A stretch of 64,000 bases of DNA, taken from Chaetoderma sp. LZ-2023a. Taxonomy: Eukaryota; Mollusca; Caudofoveata; Chaetodermatida; Chaetodermatidae. The position numbers were made by a program, and so were the translations under genes. Where the stretch lies: NCBI GenBank assembly GCA_034401795.1, contig CM067369.1, positions 91,254,579 through 91,318,578 on the forward strand, in the 5' to 3' direction. Below are positions 1 to 11,745 of this stretch, piece by piece. Every line of letters begins with the position of its first letter. Position 1 is the stretch's first letter. The notes below the pieces were generated by a model that was given only the letters and a program-made list of their open reading frames with translations, did no database searches and was not told the DNA's origin.

Positions 1-113
1 ATGATTACTTTGTCTGATGATTAAACAGTTGTGTTAAAACATTGTTAAAATATGCTTAGAACATTTATTTAAGTTTTCCCAGACATCTAACTACGTTTTG
101 CTGTATTATCCAG

Positions 114-197
114 GATATATACAAATCCTTAGCTGAGAGCAAACGTGAACTGGAAAGTTTAAATGCTCATGGTGGACAATACATCCGTGAAGCAAAG
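114..197 (+). CDS. MACF1: Spectraplakin exon, plakin-domain spectrin segment (28 codons)
   Basis: The acceptor is TATTATCCAG and the donor AAG|GTAGGT; both ends are phase 0. It encodes a charged helical segment running from DIYKSLAESK to GGQYIREAK. The ELESLNAHGGQYIREAK part resembles the spectrin-repeat segment of plakin domains, followed in the next exon by MYDAVVRQY. It is too short to identify alone; the assignment rests on frame continuity with the next exon and on the motif. Confidence 0.85.
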
Positions 198-832
198 GTA
201 GGTGACTTTGTCAGTGGACAGGTGTATTACATCGTTTTCTATCATATCGCTCAATTTTCTTATCGTTTCCTGAATGTTGGAATGTGGCCATTAATTTGCA
301 GTCATACTTAACATTAGCGCATGCTTGCCTTTTAGTTGCACTAACTATATCAATTAGTTGCAATGCTTCCAATAGTGTTGTAATGCTTGTTTTATGGATC
401 ATGCAATTGCATTAGGTTATGGTTAAACATTAAGATTTTGCTCAAATAAAGCTGTAAAAAAATCTCTTTTTTCACACCAATTAGTTATAATCAGAATTTA
501 AGCAAAATTAAATTTATGTTAGTGATTAGGAGATCTACTTTTTATTATATTCAAATTTACCATTTTTCATTTACAATTTATGGCAACATAGTAAATATGT
601 AGAAATTTGATGACTGGAAGCTGTTGCTGGTTAAGGCAGTAATATCATCCAGTCAAATTAATTTCAAAAATGAACAATTTGGTGCTGGCTTCCATTGACA
701 CCAATGCATGTGTGTACGTGTCTTGACTTAAGCCGGCCCACACACCAAGAGTTGTACGATATATATCAATGAGATGTTGCAATTTTATGCATACCATATC
801 ATGATATTGTCTAGGGAAATGGCGTGGCCCTA
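198..832 (+). other. Intron, no gene
   Basis: This is AT-rich intron. The only structure I see is a degraded hairpin core at about 608-672, with the CCAGTCAAATTAATTTCAAA arm shared with families A and C. The small open frames here are not conserved in character. Confidence 0.6.
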
Positions 833-1158
833 TAATAGAGGGATCCAATCTGTCACTCAAGTATATTATGTCATGATCAGATATGTCATGTTAGATGATG
901 TCACAATCAGAATTTTCATGGAAAATCGCAGTCTGTCATCAAATTGGATGAATTGTATGTCTGATGAATGTGTAAATTAAATATTTTGAAACTAATTTGA
1001 CTGTGAGCCCCCAGTTAAATTGGTTTCAAAGTATTCAACAGCTCGCGTGTATACTTACCTTGAAATTTAGATTCTGGGAATTCAGGTTTCAATATTTCAA
1101 ATGGATTCCAGCATTCGTAAAAAGTGAACAGGATTAGCTAGAAATGGACCCCACTATT
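833..1158 (-). mobile_element. MITE family A copy
   Basis: A reverse-oriented copy. It begins GAGGGATCCAATCTGTCACT, carries a decayed core hairpin at 978-1040 (ATTTTGAAACTAATTTGACTG and its complement), and ends near the GGATTAGCTAGAAATGGA segment. The termini match the AATGGATGAATCCA-type ends of better copies. Confidence 0.7.
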
Positions 1159-1640
1159 ATCAGCCACTTTTGTTTACTATGCATGGTTAACAGCCTGTTT
1201 TGTTTCAGTTTGCATTGTGTTTTATTTGATGACATCACCATTTGCCAAAGTACTTCTGTTGCTTGCTCTTTTCCTGATTTGTCATGGTTTTCACCATTTC
1301 GCACACACAACAACTCTAAGCGCTTCCCACACTTATTCACCCACTATTCAACGCTATTGTGTTGTTTTGTTCGCTGGACCATGCGCCGTAAGTAGTTGAG
1401 CTAATAATTTTTTGTATGCTCTAGGTCAAGCGCTGATGCTAAACTTGGGGACAAATATCTCTAACCCTTTAATCCTCAAATGTGTTCAAGAAAATTTAAA
1501 TTTTAACGAAAATGTCTGTTTATTGACCAATCAATGATTATTTTTAATGGGTTAATACTGGAATGACTGCAATGATGTTGGGGTCATGGTCATGATTCAT
1601 ATTTGATTGCAAAGTCATAAAGTCGAGCTTTATGGTTGCA
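1159..1640 (+). other. Intron, no gene
   Basis: Low-GC intron. Open frames of 60-83 codons at 1144-1399 overlap each other in two frames and look like chance. Confidence 0.55.
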
Positions 1641-1649
1641 TTGCAGCCA

Positions 1650-2040
1650 CGTTTCTGGTTAAAATTTACCTCTCCAATGATGACTGGTGCAGTTATCGAG
1701 CCAGTGATTCGATTGATAAATTTTCAAAAATCATCTCTTCTCGGCCAGTAAACGGACATTTCTCAAGACCATTGCAGAAGACGTTTTGGCCGGCTTGTGT
1801 ATTATCCCTTTAACAGTTAGACAGCCAGTAATGGCTTTTAGAGTGGTCATGAGAAATGCACATTTGCGAGCGAAGAGAAAACTATTTTATAAAAATGTAA
1901 CACTGGAATTACTGGCTTGATAACCGAGCCACTTATGCCAGTGATAAATTTTCAAAGATCACGTTCTCATGGCCTGCAAATAGACATTTTCTATGAGAAA
2001 ATATAAATTTTCTTCAACAAATTTGAGAGTTATAGGGTTA
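1650..2040 (+). mobile_element. MITE family D, two adjacent copies
   Basis: Two palindromic units lie side by side, about 1650-1815 and 1815-2040. Each has the GACTGGYKCRR...AGCCAGTSATTC centre, the AAATTTTCAAAAATCAT arm and the GCAAATAGACATTTTCTATG arm. Both are diverged. Confidence 0.65.
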
Positions 2041-2124
2041 TGCTTGACGCTTTCTTTGTCAGCAAAGCGCATGTCTTAATGCTTTCTTGGACAGGGGCTA
2101 TGCAATGCCAATAAGACTCTATTA

Positions 2125-2360
2125 ACTCTTACCACTTTGCTGTCAAAATTTTAAATTTTCAACTCAAATGAAAAAGTAAACTGTTGTTCATTATTTAACA
2201 AATTTGGTGGAAGATTGTGCTGTCTACTCGGTTGAAGATGGTGCTGTGATAAACAGAAACATTGTCCGCCAAAATTGTTGAAAAATGTACACCAGTTTCT
2301 TTGCTATTAACACAGTAAAATATAGAATATTGACTTCAGAGTGGTAGGGGTTAATAGATT
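2125..2360 (+). mobile_element. MITE family E copy (TTAA-type)
   Basis: The termini are TTAACTCTTACCACTTTGCTG on the left and CAGAGTGGTAGGGGTTAA on the right, so the inverted ends sit inside TTAA. The inside shares GAAAAATGTACACCAGTTTC with the copy at 42518-42728. Confidence 0.7.
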
Positions 2361-2440
2361 TTGTTCCAAATCCGTTAATTGACAATCTGCTCACTTTATT
2401 CATATCTTCATCTTCACATGCACCTTCATATTAACCTACA

Positions 2441-2643
2441 GTACAGCTCATAAATAAGCTAAAATGTTTCCAAAACAGAAACACATTAGTTAGTAAGAAG
2501 TACTCTGTTGAATATTTTGAACCTAATTGGATTGGAAGACATTGCTACCTAAGGCAGAAGTGTCTTCCAATCCAATTAGGTTCAAAATATTCAACAGTTT
2601 GTTTTATTTTGTTTTGGAAACTAAGTTATATCTGAGGTGTACT
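2441..2643 (+). mobile_element. MITE family B copy
   Basis: The outer inverted ends are GTACAGCTCATAAATAAGCT and their complement near AAGTTATATCTGAGGTGTAC. Inside is a strong hairpin, 2509-2600, whose arms include TGTTGAATATTTTGAACC and a TTGGATTGGAAGACA segment. It is related to the copies at 18784-19003 and 44355-44580. Confidence 0.75.
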
Positions 2644-3654
2644 ATATATATACATTACTGGCCCTATTGTCAAAATCCTGTAGCATCTGGGATAGTCATG
2701 ATGGTGTACATTTCAGCTTACCTGGGTGATCTTATGCTCTGTTGATGTGTCCGTCACAAATAGTGGCCAACATTTCTTGATGGATTAAAAGCAGCAGATC
2801 CGTTTCCTTTTGCAATATCCTTTTGGGTTATAAAATTTAACTTGATACTTGTATAACGAAATTACTCGATGAATGGGACAGATCTCGGTCTATTCTGATA
2901 CAACTAATATTGCCAGATTTATTCCCCTTATTAGATTTTTAATGTATTAAAAGCTATAGTGAAAATGTATTTGTCACATTTCGACATTTGCGAGTGCTGA
3001 ATTAAGCATATGTTGAGTCAGTGTGGTAATATCCCCATGCCATCTCCATAGAGGCAGTTTCCCGGTGTCTTTCACCTTGTTGTTCAAATCTAGATGTTTT
3101 CAGAATGCATCTGCTGTCTCACTGACATGTTTTCCTGTTGAACTATTAAGAAATCCTGAAGAATGTTGAAATAAACTATATATCTGTCTATGCTGCGCAT
3201 GTTGTTAATATTACAGTAATACAGATTTATGGTCCTTTACAATAAGTATTACCGCCTATGGGATATGAATTTGCACAGAACTTGGTGGGTGCACATACTT
3301 TTGAAAATCAGTTTTCATAAGATAACGCTACGTAACTTTGCCCGTTTGATTCGAAACATTGTAAATCCATTGGGTGAGGTATGTAATGGTCATCTTGAAA
3401 ATTGGTTTCTGTACAGCAATTCAGTCTCGTCCAAGTGAGCATTATGTTCCCCCAGGCAATTTCTTAATATTAGTGACCTTGTATGCTATTGCCACTTTAA
3501 ACAGCAGTGGCTTTTAGAAAAACAAGCATGGAGGTGGCTTTCTCAGAGTTATTAAAATTTGACCGACTGATAAATCGACAGACAGATAACCTGAAAGCTA
3601 TACAGACAATCGCTAGGTGAGAGTTTTAGCTAAAATATGTCAAAAAAATAGATA
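2644..3654 (+). other. Intron, no gene
   Basis: I see no exon-like open frame with consensus splice sites, no clear inverted repeat and no similarity to the other repeats in the window. This is one of the few long unique-looking intron stretches. Confidence 0.5.
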
Positions 3655-3985
3655 CCATTAGGTGAATCTGATCTGTCAATCAAGTATATGATGTCATAAT
3701 TACCTACGTCACATGTAGGCTGGTGTTATAATATTAATAATTAACAGAGAATACGCTGTCATGAAGAGGGAATAGTCTGTCAAGTGTATGAATTGTATGT
3801 CTTTGATGGATTTACTATTTAATAAACATTCTGTTGAATATTTTGAAACTAAATTGACTGTGTATGGCAGCAACAGGGTGCGTGCTGTGGCTGCCTATGG
3901 CAGCAACAGTACCAAGTCAAATTAGTTTCAAAATATGTACCAGATTACCTGTATAGTTACTTTGAAATTAAGATTCTGGGTATTC
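3655..3985 (-). mobile_element. MITE family A copy
   Basis: Reverse-oriented. It holds the GTCTGTCAAGTGTATGAATTG and TTTAATAAACATTCTGTTGA segments, then a core hairpin whose loop carries a duplicated CTGCCTATGGCAGCAACAG piece (3866-3920). Confidence 0.75.
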
Positions 3986-3989
3986 CGGC

Positions 3990-4160
3990 CAAGTGAGAAC
4001 AAATTTTGAAAATTTACCGCAGATATGACTGACTTGATAACTGAGCCCATTATTCCAGCAGTAAATTTTCCAGCAAATGGACATTCGCACTACAGAAAAT
4101 TCCATTTTCTTTCACCAGTATTGACCACTTAATGGTCAAGCTTGACAGAAATGGATTCTA
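3990..4160 (+). mobile_element. MITE family D copy, partial
   Basis: It has AAAATTTACC, GACTGACTTGATAACTGAGC and TGGACATTCGCACTACAG pieces of family D, and its end abuts the next copy at TTAATGGTCAAGCTTGACAG. Confidence 0.55.
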
Positions 4161-4300
4161 CACTAGCCTTTAGAATTGGCCATTTACAAGGCCAAGAGGA
4201 CTTTAAAAAAACTTGCCACCTGACTGACTGACTGAGCCAGTCATTCTAGTTGTAAGCTTTAATAAATATTCATCTTTTGGCTTGCAGATAAGGATTGCTA
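4130..4300 (+). mobile_element. MITE family D, left half of a copy split by a transposon
   Basis: It begins TTAATGGTCAAGCTTGACAG, contains the GAGCCAGTCATTC centre and stops in the CTTGCAGATAAGG arm. The matching right half resumes at 13961 with TATGAGAAAATG and runs to about 14030. The two halves together give a normal family D unit. Confidence 0.75.
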
Positions 4301-4583
4301 TAGTAGGGCAGATATGTGAAAAAGATGTTCCATTCGGGCAGAAAGCATGAAATTTGGCATATATGTGGTTTAAGGTATCCTGATCATAATTAGATGTGGT
4401 GCCACGTGATTCTACCAAGGGAACCCATTCAAAATGACGGATTCAAAATGGCCGCCTTCCCAGCGGAAAATTTGCATTACTCAAGCTGTAGACGGAGTAG
4501 AGAGATGGGATTAATGTCAAATTAGGGGTTTCATGGGTCAATCGTTATAATTCTACTCACTAAAATACTCTAAATATGTAAAT
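4301..4583 (+). repeat. Left terminal inverted repeat of the nuclease transposon
   Basis: It runs from TAGTAGGGCAGATATG to CTAAAATACTCTAAATATG. By eye it matches the complement of 13664-13960 over nearly its whole length, with scattered substitutions and short indels. Confidence 0.85.
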
Positions 4584-4830
4584 ATCAATCCTTCCATAGC
4601 GACCACCTGTGTTTGATGTCAAAAGACGGTGGCTCTTTAAGATGTGTTATCTAAAAGATCCATCTCTTGAGAACAAAAGCAATATAGCATCTAGAAATAG
4701 TTTAAATTACTTGATTTCTTAATATCGAACCAAGTAATGGTCATTATAGATACATTTAATTATCATATTAGAGTATGCAAGGCTATACATGATGCTGTTG
4801 ATTGTTGAATCATGATTCACAGACATCACA
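4584..4830 (+). other. Subterminal spacer of the nuclease transposon
   Basis: AT-rich sequence between the left inverted repeat and the C-terminal end of the antisense gene. It would hold that gene's 3' untranslated region; no clear poly(A) signal was identified. Confidence 0.4.
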
Positions 4831-5603
4831 CGCACTGTGCACCGCATGAACACAACTGTGTACAAGGTATGTTGGATTTATAGCATTTGCATCTGCTAGT
4901 TCAATTACTTTTGCAAGCACATTTTACGAGTTCCCGACATGCCTTAGATGCGTCTGCAAGCAAACTCCATTGCGGGGACCAAGTGTCTCCATCTCTGACC
5001 CAACCCCAGTCAGCTGGCGATGGCGTTTTTGCATTTGCATGGAGTGATTGGCCCAAAAGATGACCTGCCTGGAACGCAGCACGTTTGGTGTATTGCAGCA
5101 GAGCTGCACTGGTCGGAGGAATGTTTTCTAGCTGCCTGTTGCCAAAAGCGAAAAGCCGTTTTCGTGCCTCATTAACCTTTGACAATGGTGATGTGCGTTT
5201 ATACAGTAGTGCGACAAACCTCTCCAGCGTTTCCATGTCATTGTCACACAGAGACGCCGGGGCATCAGAGTCTCCTAAATAGTGACTTGAATAGATCTGA
5301 AGTCCTCCAAACTTCCCATGCTGTCTTCTTGCCAATCCCACAAAATGCAGACGCAGTGTCACACCCAGAGAAAGCATGCATAAATAGCAATCCTTGTGAC
5401 GCTTCTGCACCCAAAACTGTTGCAATGCCATGAGCTGATACATAGCGGAAGGTCTTCCCATGGCCAAATGCGACCCAGAGATCACACCCATGAACAAAGT
5501 TTGCTGTCCGTATGGCTAGGACTACGACGTCTGTATCTGTAGCATGAATCATTATTGTTCGATAACCTTGGTGATATGCATGGAAGGCGTGGAGCAACAT
5601 TCT
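4830..5603 (-). pseudogene. XPG/FEN1-like nuclease, C-terminal half (degenerate)
   Basis: Reading leftwards, it starts at RMLLHAFHA (5603), then has TDTDVVVLA (5514-5540), like the acidic motif of XPG/FEN1 nucleases. SGCDT followed by GIGKKTAW (5316-5369) matches the GCDY...GIGxKxA helix-hairpin region of that family. Beyond a frameshift near 5285-5300 the gene continues in another frame with LERFVALLYKRTS, NIPPTSAALL and KRAAFQAGHL. It ends in KCACK; a TGA follows, and after it a Cys-rich tail SRCKCYKSNIPCTQLCSCGA is still readable to about 4830. The gene is therefore decayed. Similar stand-alone proteins are common in cnidarian and other invertebrate genomes, from memory. Confidence 0.75.
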
Positions 5604-5795
5604 TTCACTTCAAGAGTATACTTACCTCCCTAATACTCTTTGATATTGCTAAATATCGGCTTTCACTCAATAAACACTCAGATTAAAACAGTTAGGTGCC
5701 CCTACTGGGCAGGGAGTCAGAGGGCAGTCCGGCGGATGCCAGCCCCACCACCGCGCATGCGCAGACTAGCACTTCCTCTTTGCTAATTTATTGGC
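5604..5795 (+). repeat. DIRS A left inverted terminal repeat
   Basis: The TTCACTTCAAGAGTATAC end is followed by ACTTACCTCCCTAATACTC. It matches the complement of the right end through the CATGCGC and GCCAGCCCCACCACC segments. Confidence 0.85.
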
Positions 5796-6690
5796 AGAGG
5801 GTGTACATATGCTTTTGTGCTCAAAGCTTTTCCAAGCCTTTTCAAGTCTTTTTAAGCGATTATTAGAAGTCTAGAACACCTGTAGAGATGGCAGATAGAA
5901 TTACTTCGCCAGAGGAGGGCCCAGGATCTATCCATCAGGTGACTTCTATTATATTTTAGCGAGTTTTTTCCCGGTGTTATGTGTTTCCGGGACTCGCGTT
6001 TATCGTGATAAGCGCCTAGTATAGTTGTTTTATTTCAAAATGGTGCTATATAATACTAATCTCTCTTTGTGTTTATGTTCACAGGTATCTGTCTGGATAT
6101 GTATGGGACATCACATTAACAGAGGGTTTGTTTCTCTCCACTGAGACCATTTCCTACTAATACTGTTAGGTTATCTAACCAAAAAGTCTATGTCCAGTGA
6201 TTCGGAGGCCTCGTAAGAAGGTCTTCTCACTTTGCCCTCTTGATCCAATTCCTTTCCCCTTAAGGTGCAGAGAGTTAAGAGGTCATAGTCTTGGTGGAGT
6301 GTTCCAGTTCATCAGATTGGATGGTTTGTCTATACAAAGAATCAGGTATTCTAGTTAATGATATGAGGCACTTCTCTTATTTTTGAAAATAATTATGTAA
6401 ACTTTTGCCAGTATTATCATTGTTTATCTGATGTTTGTGTAGCCTGAATATCTATCCTTCCTAGTTAGATGTTCTGGATATGAATACAATTCGTCCTTAC
6501 ACCTGGATGTTTGTTTCGGATCGATTTAATTTCTGTCTTGAAATTATGATGTCATAATCAGCCTTGCACTTTATTAACAATTAAAGTTTTGCCCAACGCT
6601 GGCTTTCTCATATTGATAGGTGATCTTTATGATCATTTTCTTCCTCTCTTTTATTTTGGTTTTGAGTTTCTAACCGTAACTAAAATACTC
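5796..6690 (+). other. DIRS A leader
   Basis: A non-coding stretch between the left repeat and the first coding region. I see no recognisable domain. Confidence 0.5.
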
Positions 6691-6691
6691 A

Positions 6692-8248
6692 TTGTCCTCG
6701 TCTTCTGCCCTGTTTCAGAGACCTGTTTGTCCGTCCTGTGGTCGCTTCTTAAAGGAGAAGTTCATCCCTCACCTGTGCTTCCAATGTAGTCCTTGTGGAC
6801 CATTACTTAAATGTGATGTATGCAAGCAGTGGGGGTGGGGGGGCCGCGAACTAATGAATGAGTTCTTATCTTTACAGGCGAAGGATAAGGTCGGGGAGGA
6901 GGAGAGGAAGATGAAACGAGAGGTAGCAAGTAAAAAGGATAAGAGGAAGGCCTCGTCCTCAGTGGACATGGAGGCCTTCCGTAGTGAGATGTTGGGAGAG
7001 ATGAAGAGGACAATCAAGGATTTGGTTCCAGAGTTGCTCCGTAGCATGCTTCCTGGATCAAATCCTTTGTTGTCCTCTTCATCTGCTTCAGAGCAGATAA
7101 TCCCCGCCTCTGAATCTGGTTTCCTTAGGCCGCTACCAGTTTTCGGCGATTCAGAGGTGGCCCCATTAGAGGGGGTGTTCCACGACATTGGCAGCAGGCG
7201 TGCCATGCCGGTGGTCCGTGGACGGTTGTCGCTGGAACCTGCTGGCTGCTTATCAGCCCAGGGGTATCCGCATGCCGCAGGTGCCAGTACCTCCTATGGC
7301 ACCTTTCCTGGCCAGTCCAGGTTAGCTCTCTTTGCTGACCCGGAGTCTAATCTTTCTGGCCAGGAAGAAGAGGATTATCTGCTGGGTTCCCCTTCTGATG
7401 CCGTGGCCATGGATTTTGACATCTGTGCACCCCTCGCGGGGAATACAGGCGACATTGTCCACGGTTCTACTCATGCAGGAGTAGAATTCACGGCTCAGAA
7501 GGTGGCCCTGGTTGGATCTGACGGCCAGTTGTTCCGCATACCTCAGCTTGCCGAGAGTATTGCTGGTTCTGGCCGGGGCCGTGGTGTGGCGGTAAGCGCC
7601 CCACGCACTACCACGGCGCCTGCTCCTGGACAAGCCAGTCAGATTAACATGCCTGCTCTTTCGGGCCCGCATGCTTTCTCTGGCTTGCCAGGAGTGTCAG
7701 GCTATCCAACTTCAAGCTCAACTGCGTTTGCTCATGAGGAAGACGAAGGCCCTCGTCTTGTAGAGCTTTCGCAGGTAGCCATGGAGGAGGATTGGTCAGA
7801 CGCTTGTCAATGGCTGATAAGCGTCAGGCCAGACCTGCCCGTGGAACAGTCGGCTAGCCAGCAAGACCACCGGCCGTGGTTAGCTGGTAAGTCGACTGTT
7901 AGCGCCATGCCATCTCTGCCGCTAGCAGAGCATATCGTTGATATGTTCTCGGCGGCGGAGACGTCCATCAAGGCGAATGGACATCTCGCGAAGGCCCCTC
8001 GCGAGGTTGCAAGGCGCTGCCGCATCGTACCTGTGGGGTATCAGAGGTACGGTGTGGTACCTAAGCCCAGCGTTGATGACCGCGCGGCTTTAGGTGAAGA
8101 TACGCGGCCAGGCTCCCGTTCTGACATGGGAGCGCTGTGTTCGAACGCGCTGCGTTCGGCCACAATACCGCGTTGCGTGATGCGGAGGAGAGTGGGAGAG
8201 CGTCTATTGCGGCGCTTTCTCACGTCTCCCAGCTGTTGCAAGGGGTAG
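6692..8248 (+). CDS. DIRS A gag-like region
   Basis: A long open stretch at the position of the DIRS gag-like gene. The N-terminal part has closely spaced cysteine pairs (CPSCG, CFQC, CDVCKQWGW), probably zinc-binding. A Lys/Glu-rich helical stretch follows, then a long Ser/Pro/Gly-rich region. Homology to other gag proteins is not visible, so the call rests on position and composition. A second open stretch at 8137-8778 ends in a basic Arg/Gly/Gln-rich tail that could bind nucleic acid. Confidence 0.6.
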   Translation: MSSSSALFQRPVCPSCGRFLKEKFIPHLCFQCSPCGPLLKCDVCKQWGWGGRELMNEFLSLQAKDKVGEEERKMKREVASKKDKRKASSSVDMEAFRSEMLGEMKRTIKDLVPELLRSMLPGSNPLLSSSSASEQIIPASESGFLRPLPVFGDSEVAPLEGVFHDIGSRRAMPVVRGRLSLEPAGCLSAQGYPHAAGASTSYGTFPGQSRLALFADPESNLSGQEEEDYLLGSPSDAVAMDFDICAPLAGNTGDIVHGSTHAGVEFTAQKVALVGSDGQLFRIPQLAESIAGSGRGRGVAVSAPRTTTAPAPGQASQINMPALSGPHAFSGLPGVSGYPTSSSTAFAHEEDEGPRLVELSQVAMEEDWSDACQWLISVRPDLPVEQSASQQDHRPWLAGKSTVSAMPSLPLAEHIVDMFSAAETSIKANGHLAKAPREVARRCRIVPVGYQRYGVVPKPSVDDRAALGEDTRPGSRSDMGALCSNALRSATIPRCVMRRRVGERLLRRFLTSPSCCKG

Positions 8249-8722
8249 TGACAGCACCCGCTTCATGCCAGCCGAGCCCGATCACGGTCCAGAGAGCCAT
8301 CCAGGATGGTATCAACCTGGCTCTGGATTGTATGACTCGGGCTGTGACCAGAAGTGTCCGGGCGAGGCGCACGTTTGCGTTGGATAACCTGTGCCCGTCC
8401 CAGGACCTGTACAATAGGCTTCTGCGTACGCCTATGGCAGGTCCTGGTCTCTTTGGAGGTGAGGGATGTAAGCACCTCCAGGAGACGGTCACTCTGGTCA
8501 ACAACCAGAGGGTGCTGCACGAACAGTTTGAGGTGCTCCGTAGGGAGCGCGTTCGCGCTGCACCCCCTGCGTACCATCCCCTGCAGGCTCGAGGTGGAGG
8601 TGGCCATGTCAGAGGCCAGCCACCAGCGCAGCGTCGGCCTTGGCCGCATGCGATTCGGCCAGCAGTGAGGGGAGCGCAGGCTCCTCAAGCGCAGCCAGCC
8701 AGGCAGCCACCCGCGCACCAAG

Positions 8723-10740
8723 GTGCGCGCGGTGCTGGTCGTGGCGCGCGAGGATTTGGTTGTGGTAATCGTGCCTGATGGGCCGGTTACCACGGTGAGA
8801 ACCACTCCGGTGTTTCTGGCAAAGGAGACAGTGCCACTCTTGCACTCCTTATGTCCACCTCTCTCCCTAGGTGGTCCAGTGGGGGGCCGGTTGGCCCGCC
8901 ACAAGCAAGAGTGGGAACGGTTGACTCAGGACCGTTTAGTCTTGCCATGGCTTTCAGTCGGGTATCATCCCGATTGGATGACAGGCCCACCATCGCGACT
9001 GTCTCTGGTGCCGATCTGGACTCAAATTCCGAGAGATCCAGATCAAAGGTTGTGTATAGAGGAGGAAATAAACTCCCTCATACAAAAAGGAGCAATTCAG
9101 CTGGCACAAAAGTGTCCGGGCTTCTATTCAACCGTGTTCTTAGTGACAAAAAGCACCGGAGGGTGGAGACCAATTCTCAACCTCAAGCCTTTGAACAAGT
9201 TCATAGAGACACCCAGTTTCAAGATGGAGACTGTGAAGTCGGTGTTGGCGGGGTTGGAGAGGGGAATGTGGACAGCTTCAATAGATTTGAAGGATGCTTA
9301 TTTCCACATCCCTATAGCGAGGAGTTTCCGTCGCTTCCTGAGATTTGCATTCCAGGGCAGACAGTGGGAATTCAGGGTGTTACCCTTCGGAATTTCCACG
9401 GATCCTATGGTTTTCACCAGAGTGGTTCTTGCGATTACAGCATACCTCCGCAGGAGAAGCATAGCAGTCCACACGTACATAGATGACTGGCTGTTAAAAG
9501 CACACAACTGGGAAAGTTTATCAGCGAATCTGGAGATAGTTTTGAAAACTCTCACAGACTTAGGCTGGATAATCAATTTCCAAAAATCAGAGCTGACTCC
9601 ATCCCAGAAGTTTGTTTACCTGGGAATGTTCTTCGATCTAGAGACAGGATATGTTTATCCTACTCAGGAGAGGGATCAGATACTCATCTCAGTAATACAG
9701 TCAGTGTGCAACAGTCGTCATGTCCTGGCACGGGTTTACTTGAGAATGCTGGGGTTGATGGTTTCTCTGGAACCAGTCATTCCTCAGGCGGCCTTACGCA
9801 GGCGGCCGATCCAGTTATTTCTCATGACGCAATGGACCCAGAGTACAGGTTCACTGGACTCAAATGTGTCAGTGTTGGAGCCTCTAATTCACCACCTTCA
9901 ATGGTGGTTGAAGACAGAGAATCTCTGGGTGGGGGTTATGCTAACCCCTCCTCACCCTCAAGTAACTGTGTATACAGATGCCTCGATGGAGGGGTGGGGA
10001 GCTTGCCTGGAAGAATCCATGATATCAGGCCTTTGGAATCTGGAACAGTCAAAGGAACATATCAATCTACTGGAGTTAAGAGCAGTAGTCCTGGGCCTGG
10101 AACATTTCTTACAGAAAGTTCAGGGCAAGAGTGTTCTTATTCGATCAGACAACTCAACAGTAGTGACTTACATAAACCACCAGGGCGGAACGAAGTCGCC
10201 CAGTCTGTATGATGACATGGAAACTGCTTTGTTGGTGCCTGGATCACAGGATTACCTTGAAAGCAGTTCATATTCCGGGAAGGTTAAATCTGCTAGCAGA
10301 CTCATTGAGCCGAAGGATGAGTGTTTTACAGACGGAATGGCAACTAAATCAATGTGTGGCGGATCGTCTGTTCGACCATTGGGGGAAACCCAACATCGAT
10401 TTATTCGCAATGAAGAAGAATGCGAAGATGACGACCTACGTCTCTCCGGTTCCAGATCCAAGCACTTTCGCAACAGATGCGTTAGCTATCAGCTGGGTGG
10501 GAATGTATGCATATGCATTCCCTCCAGCAATCCTGATTCCAAAAATTCTTCAGAAAATCAGAGAGGAGGAGTGCCAAGTGCTTCTGATCGCCCCAAATTG
10601 GCCAAGCCGATCATGGTATACGGATCTGCTGGACCTTCTGGTCTGCAATCTGGTTCCTCTGCCTCTGATGGACGACATTATCTTCCAGGGCAAGGCCCTT
10701 CACAACAATCCGTCAATGTTCAGATTGACTGCGTGGATGT
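8723..10740 (+). CDS. DIRS A reverse transcriptase - RNase H - methylase region
   Basis: Reverse-transcriptase motifs appear in order: GGWRPILNLKPLNKFI, IDLKDAYFHIPI, LPFGIS and the active-site block VHTYIDDWLLKA. RNase H follows with VYTDAS, NLLELRAV, IRSDNSTVV and HIPGRLNLLADSLSRR. After that comes the block WGKPNIDLFA...DALAISW...YAYAFPP, which in DIRS elements is the DAM-like methylase region. Coding parts lie in overlapping frames, an arrangement known for the order. The region is well preserved. Confidence 0.85.
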
Positions 10741-10769
10741 TGTCAAGGAATCTAGAATTAAGGACGGCT

Positions 10770-11745
10770 TTTCTGAGCAAGCAGCAATGTTTATGGCTAA
10801 AACCAGGAGGGGGTCAACCTCCAGAGCATATAATTATAAAATCAACAGATTTGCAGAGTGGTGCTCAAAAAGATCTATTGATCCAATGGATTCATCTATT
10901 CAGGTAGTAGCTGATTTCCTCTGTCACCTGTATGATGCCTATAGCCTCAAGCCTAACTCTATTGCTGGTTATAAATCAGCTTTAATGACAGTTATTCCTT
11001 GCTTGGCTAATAGGGGAAGTAATAAGTAAGTACATTAAATGTATTAATTAAAGGCATGGTCAATTTAAGACCAAGGAATCCCCCTGTGATTCCATCTTGG
11101 AGTTTATCTCTAGTGCTTCAGGTACTAGGTGATAAGCCTTTTGAACCACTTAGTTCCATTTCTATGAAAATGTTGACTCTTAAAACTGTATTTTTAATGG
11201 CTGCGGCCTCGGCTAGGCATAGGAGTGAAATTCATGCCTTATCAGCCGAGGAAGACCGTTTCGTGGTTACAGGGGAAGGCCTTAAGCTTCTACCTAGGAT
11301 TAATTTCTTGGCTAAGAATCAGTCTTTGAAATATCCAGGTCAACCTATTTTTTTGCCAACTTTAACTAGATATGGTCCTAATTCTAAAGCGTGGTGTCCA
11401 GTCCGAGCACTGATCTGGTACAAACAAAGTACTCATGAGTGGCGGACGGACCAGTCAGCGTTATGGTTGTCATATATTGAACCCCATGGCAGGGCATCTA
11501 AGGACACCATTTCCAGGTGGATTGTAGAATGTATTCAATGTTGTCATAAATCCACCACAGGTAAACAAGTTGACATGGCCAAGGCTCACAGTGTCCGTGG
11601 CGTAGTGACTTCCACTGCCCTATTTAATGGGGTCCCTGTGGATGACATTATGTCAGTTGCTCAGTGGCACTGTGTGTCAAGTTTTACAGACCATTATCTC
11701 TGTGACACCTCAAATCCTCTCGCCTTATCGATTTTGAACAAATAA
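10770..11745 (+). CDS. DIRS A tyrosine recombinase region
   Basis: It begins with a helical core-binding segment (SRAYNYKINRFAEWC). The catalytic part has SARHRSEIHAL (first Arg), HSVRG (the His-x-x-Arg box) and WHCVSSFTDHYL (Trp/His and the nucleophile Tyr). This enzyme inserts the circular DNA copy and explains the lack of a target duplication. Confidence 0.85.

Noticed and set aside
1134-1399. Possible small genes of 60-83 codons on both strands
   Set aside because: Mutually overlapping, low-complexity hydrophobic or mixed composition, no splice or promoter context.
8851-9486. 211-codon overlapping frame in DIRS A reverse transcriptase
   Set aside because: It is an offset reading of the motif-bearing sequence and shows no motif of its own.
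7322-9576. Antisense and overlapping frames inside DIRS A
   Set aside because: Composition shadows of the gag-like and reverse transcriptase regions; no domain is recognisable.
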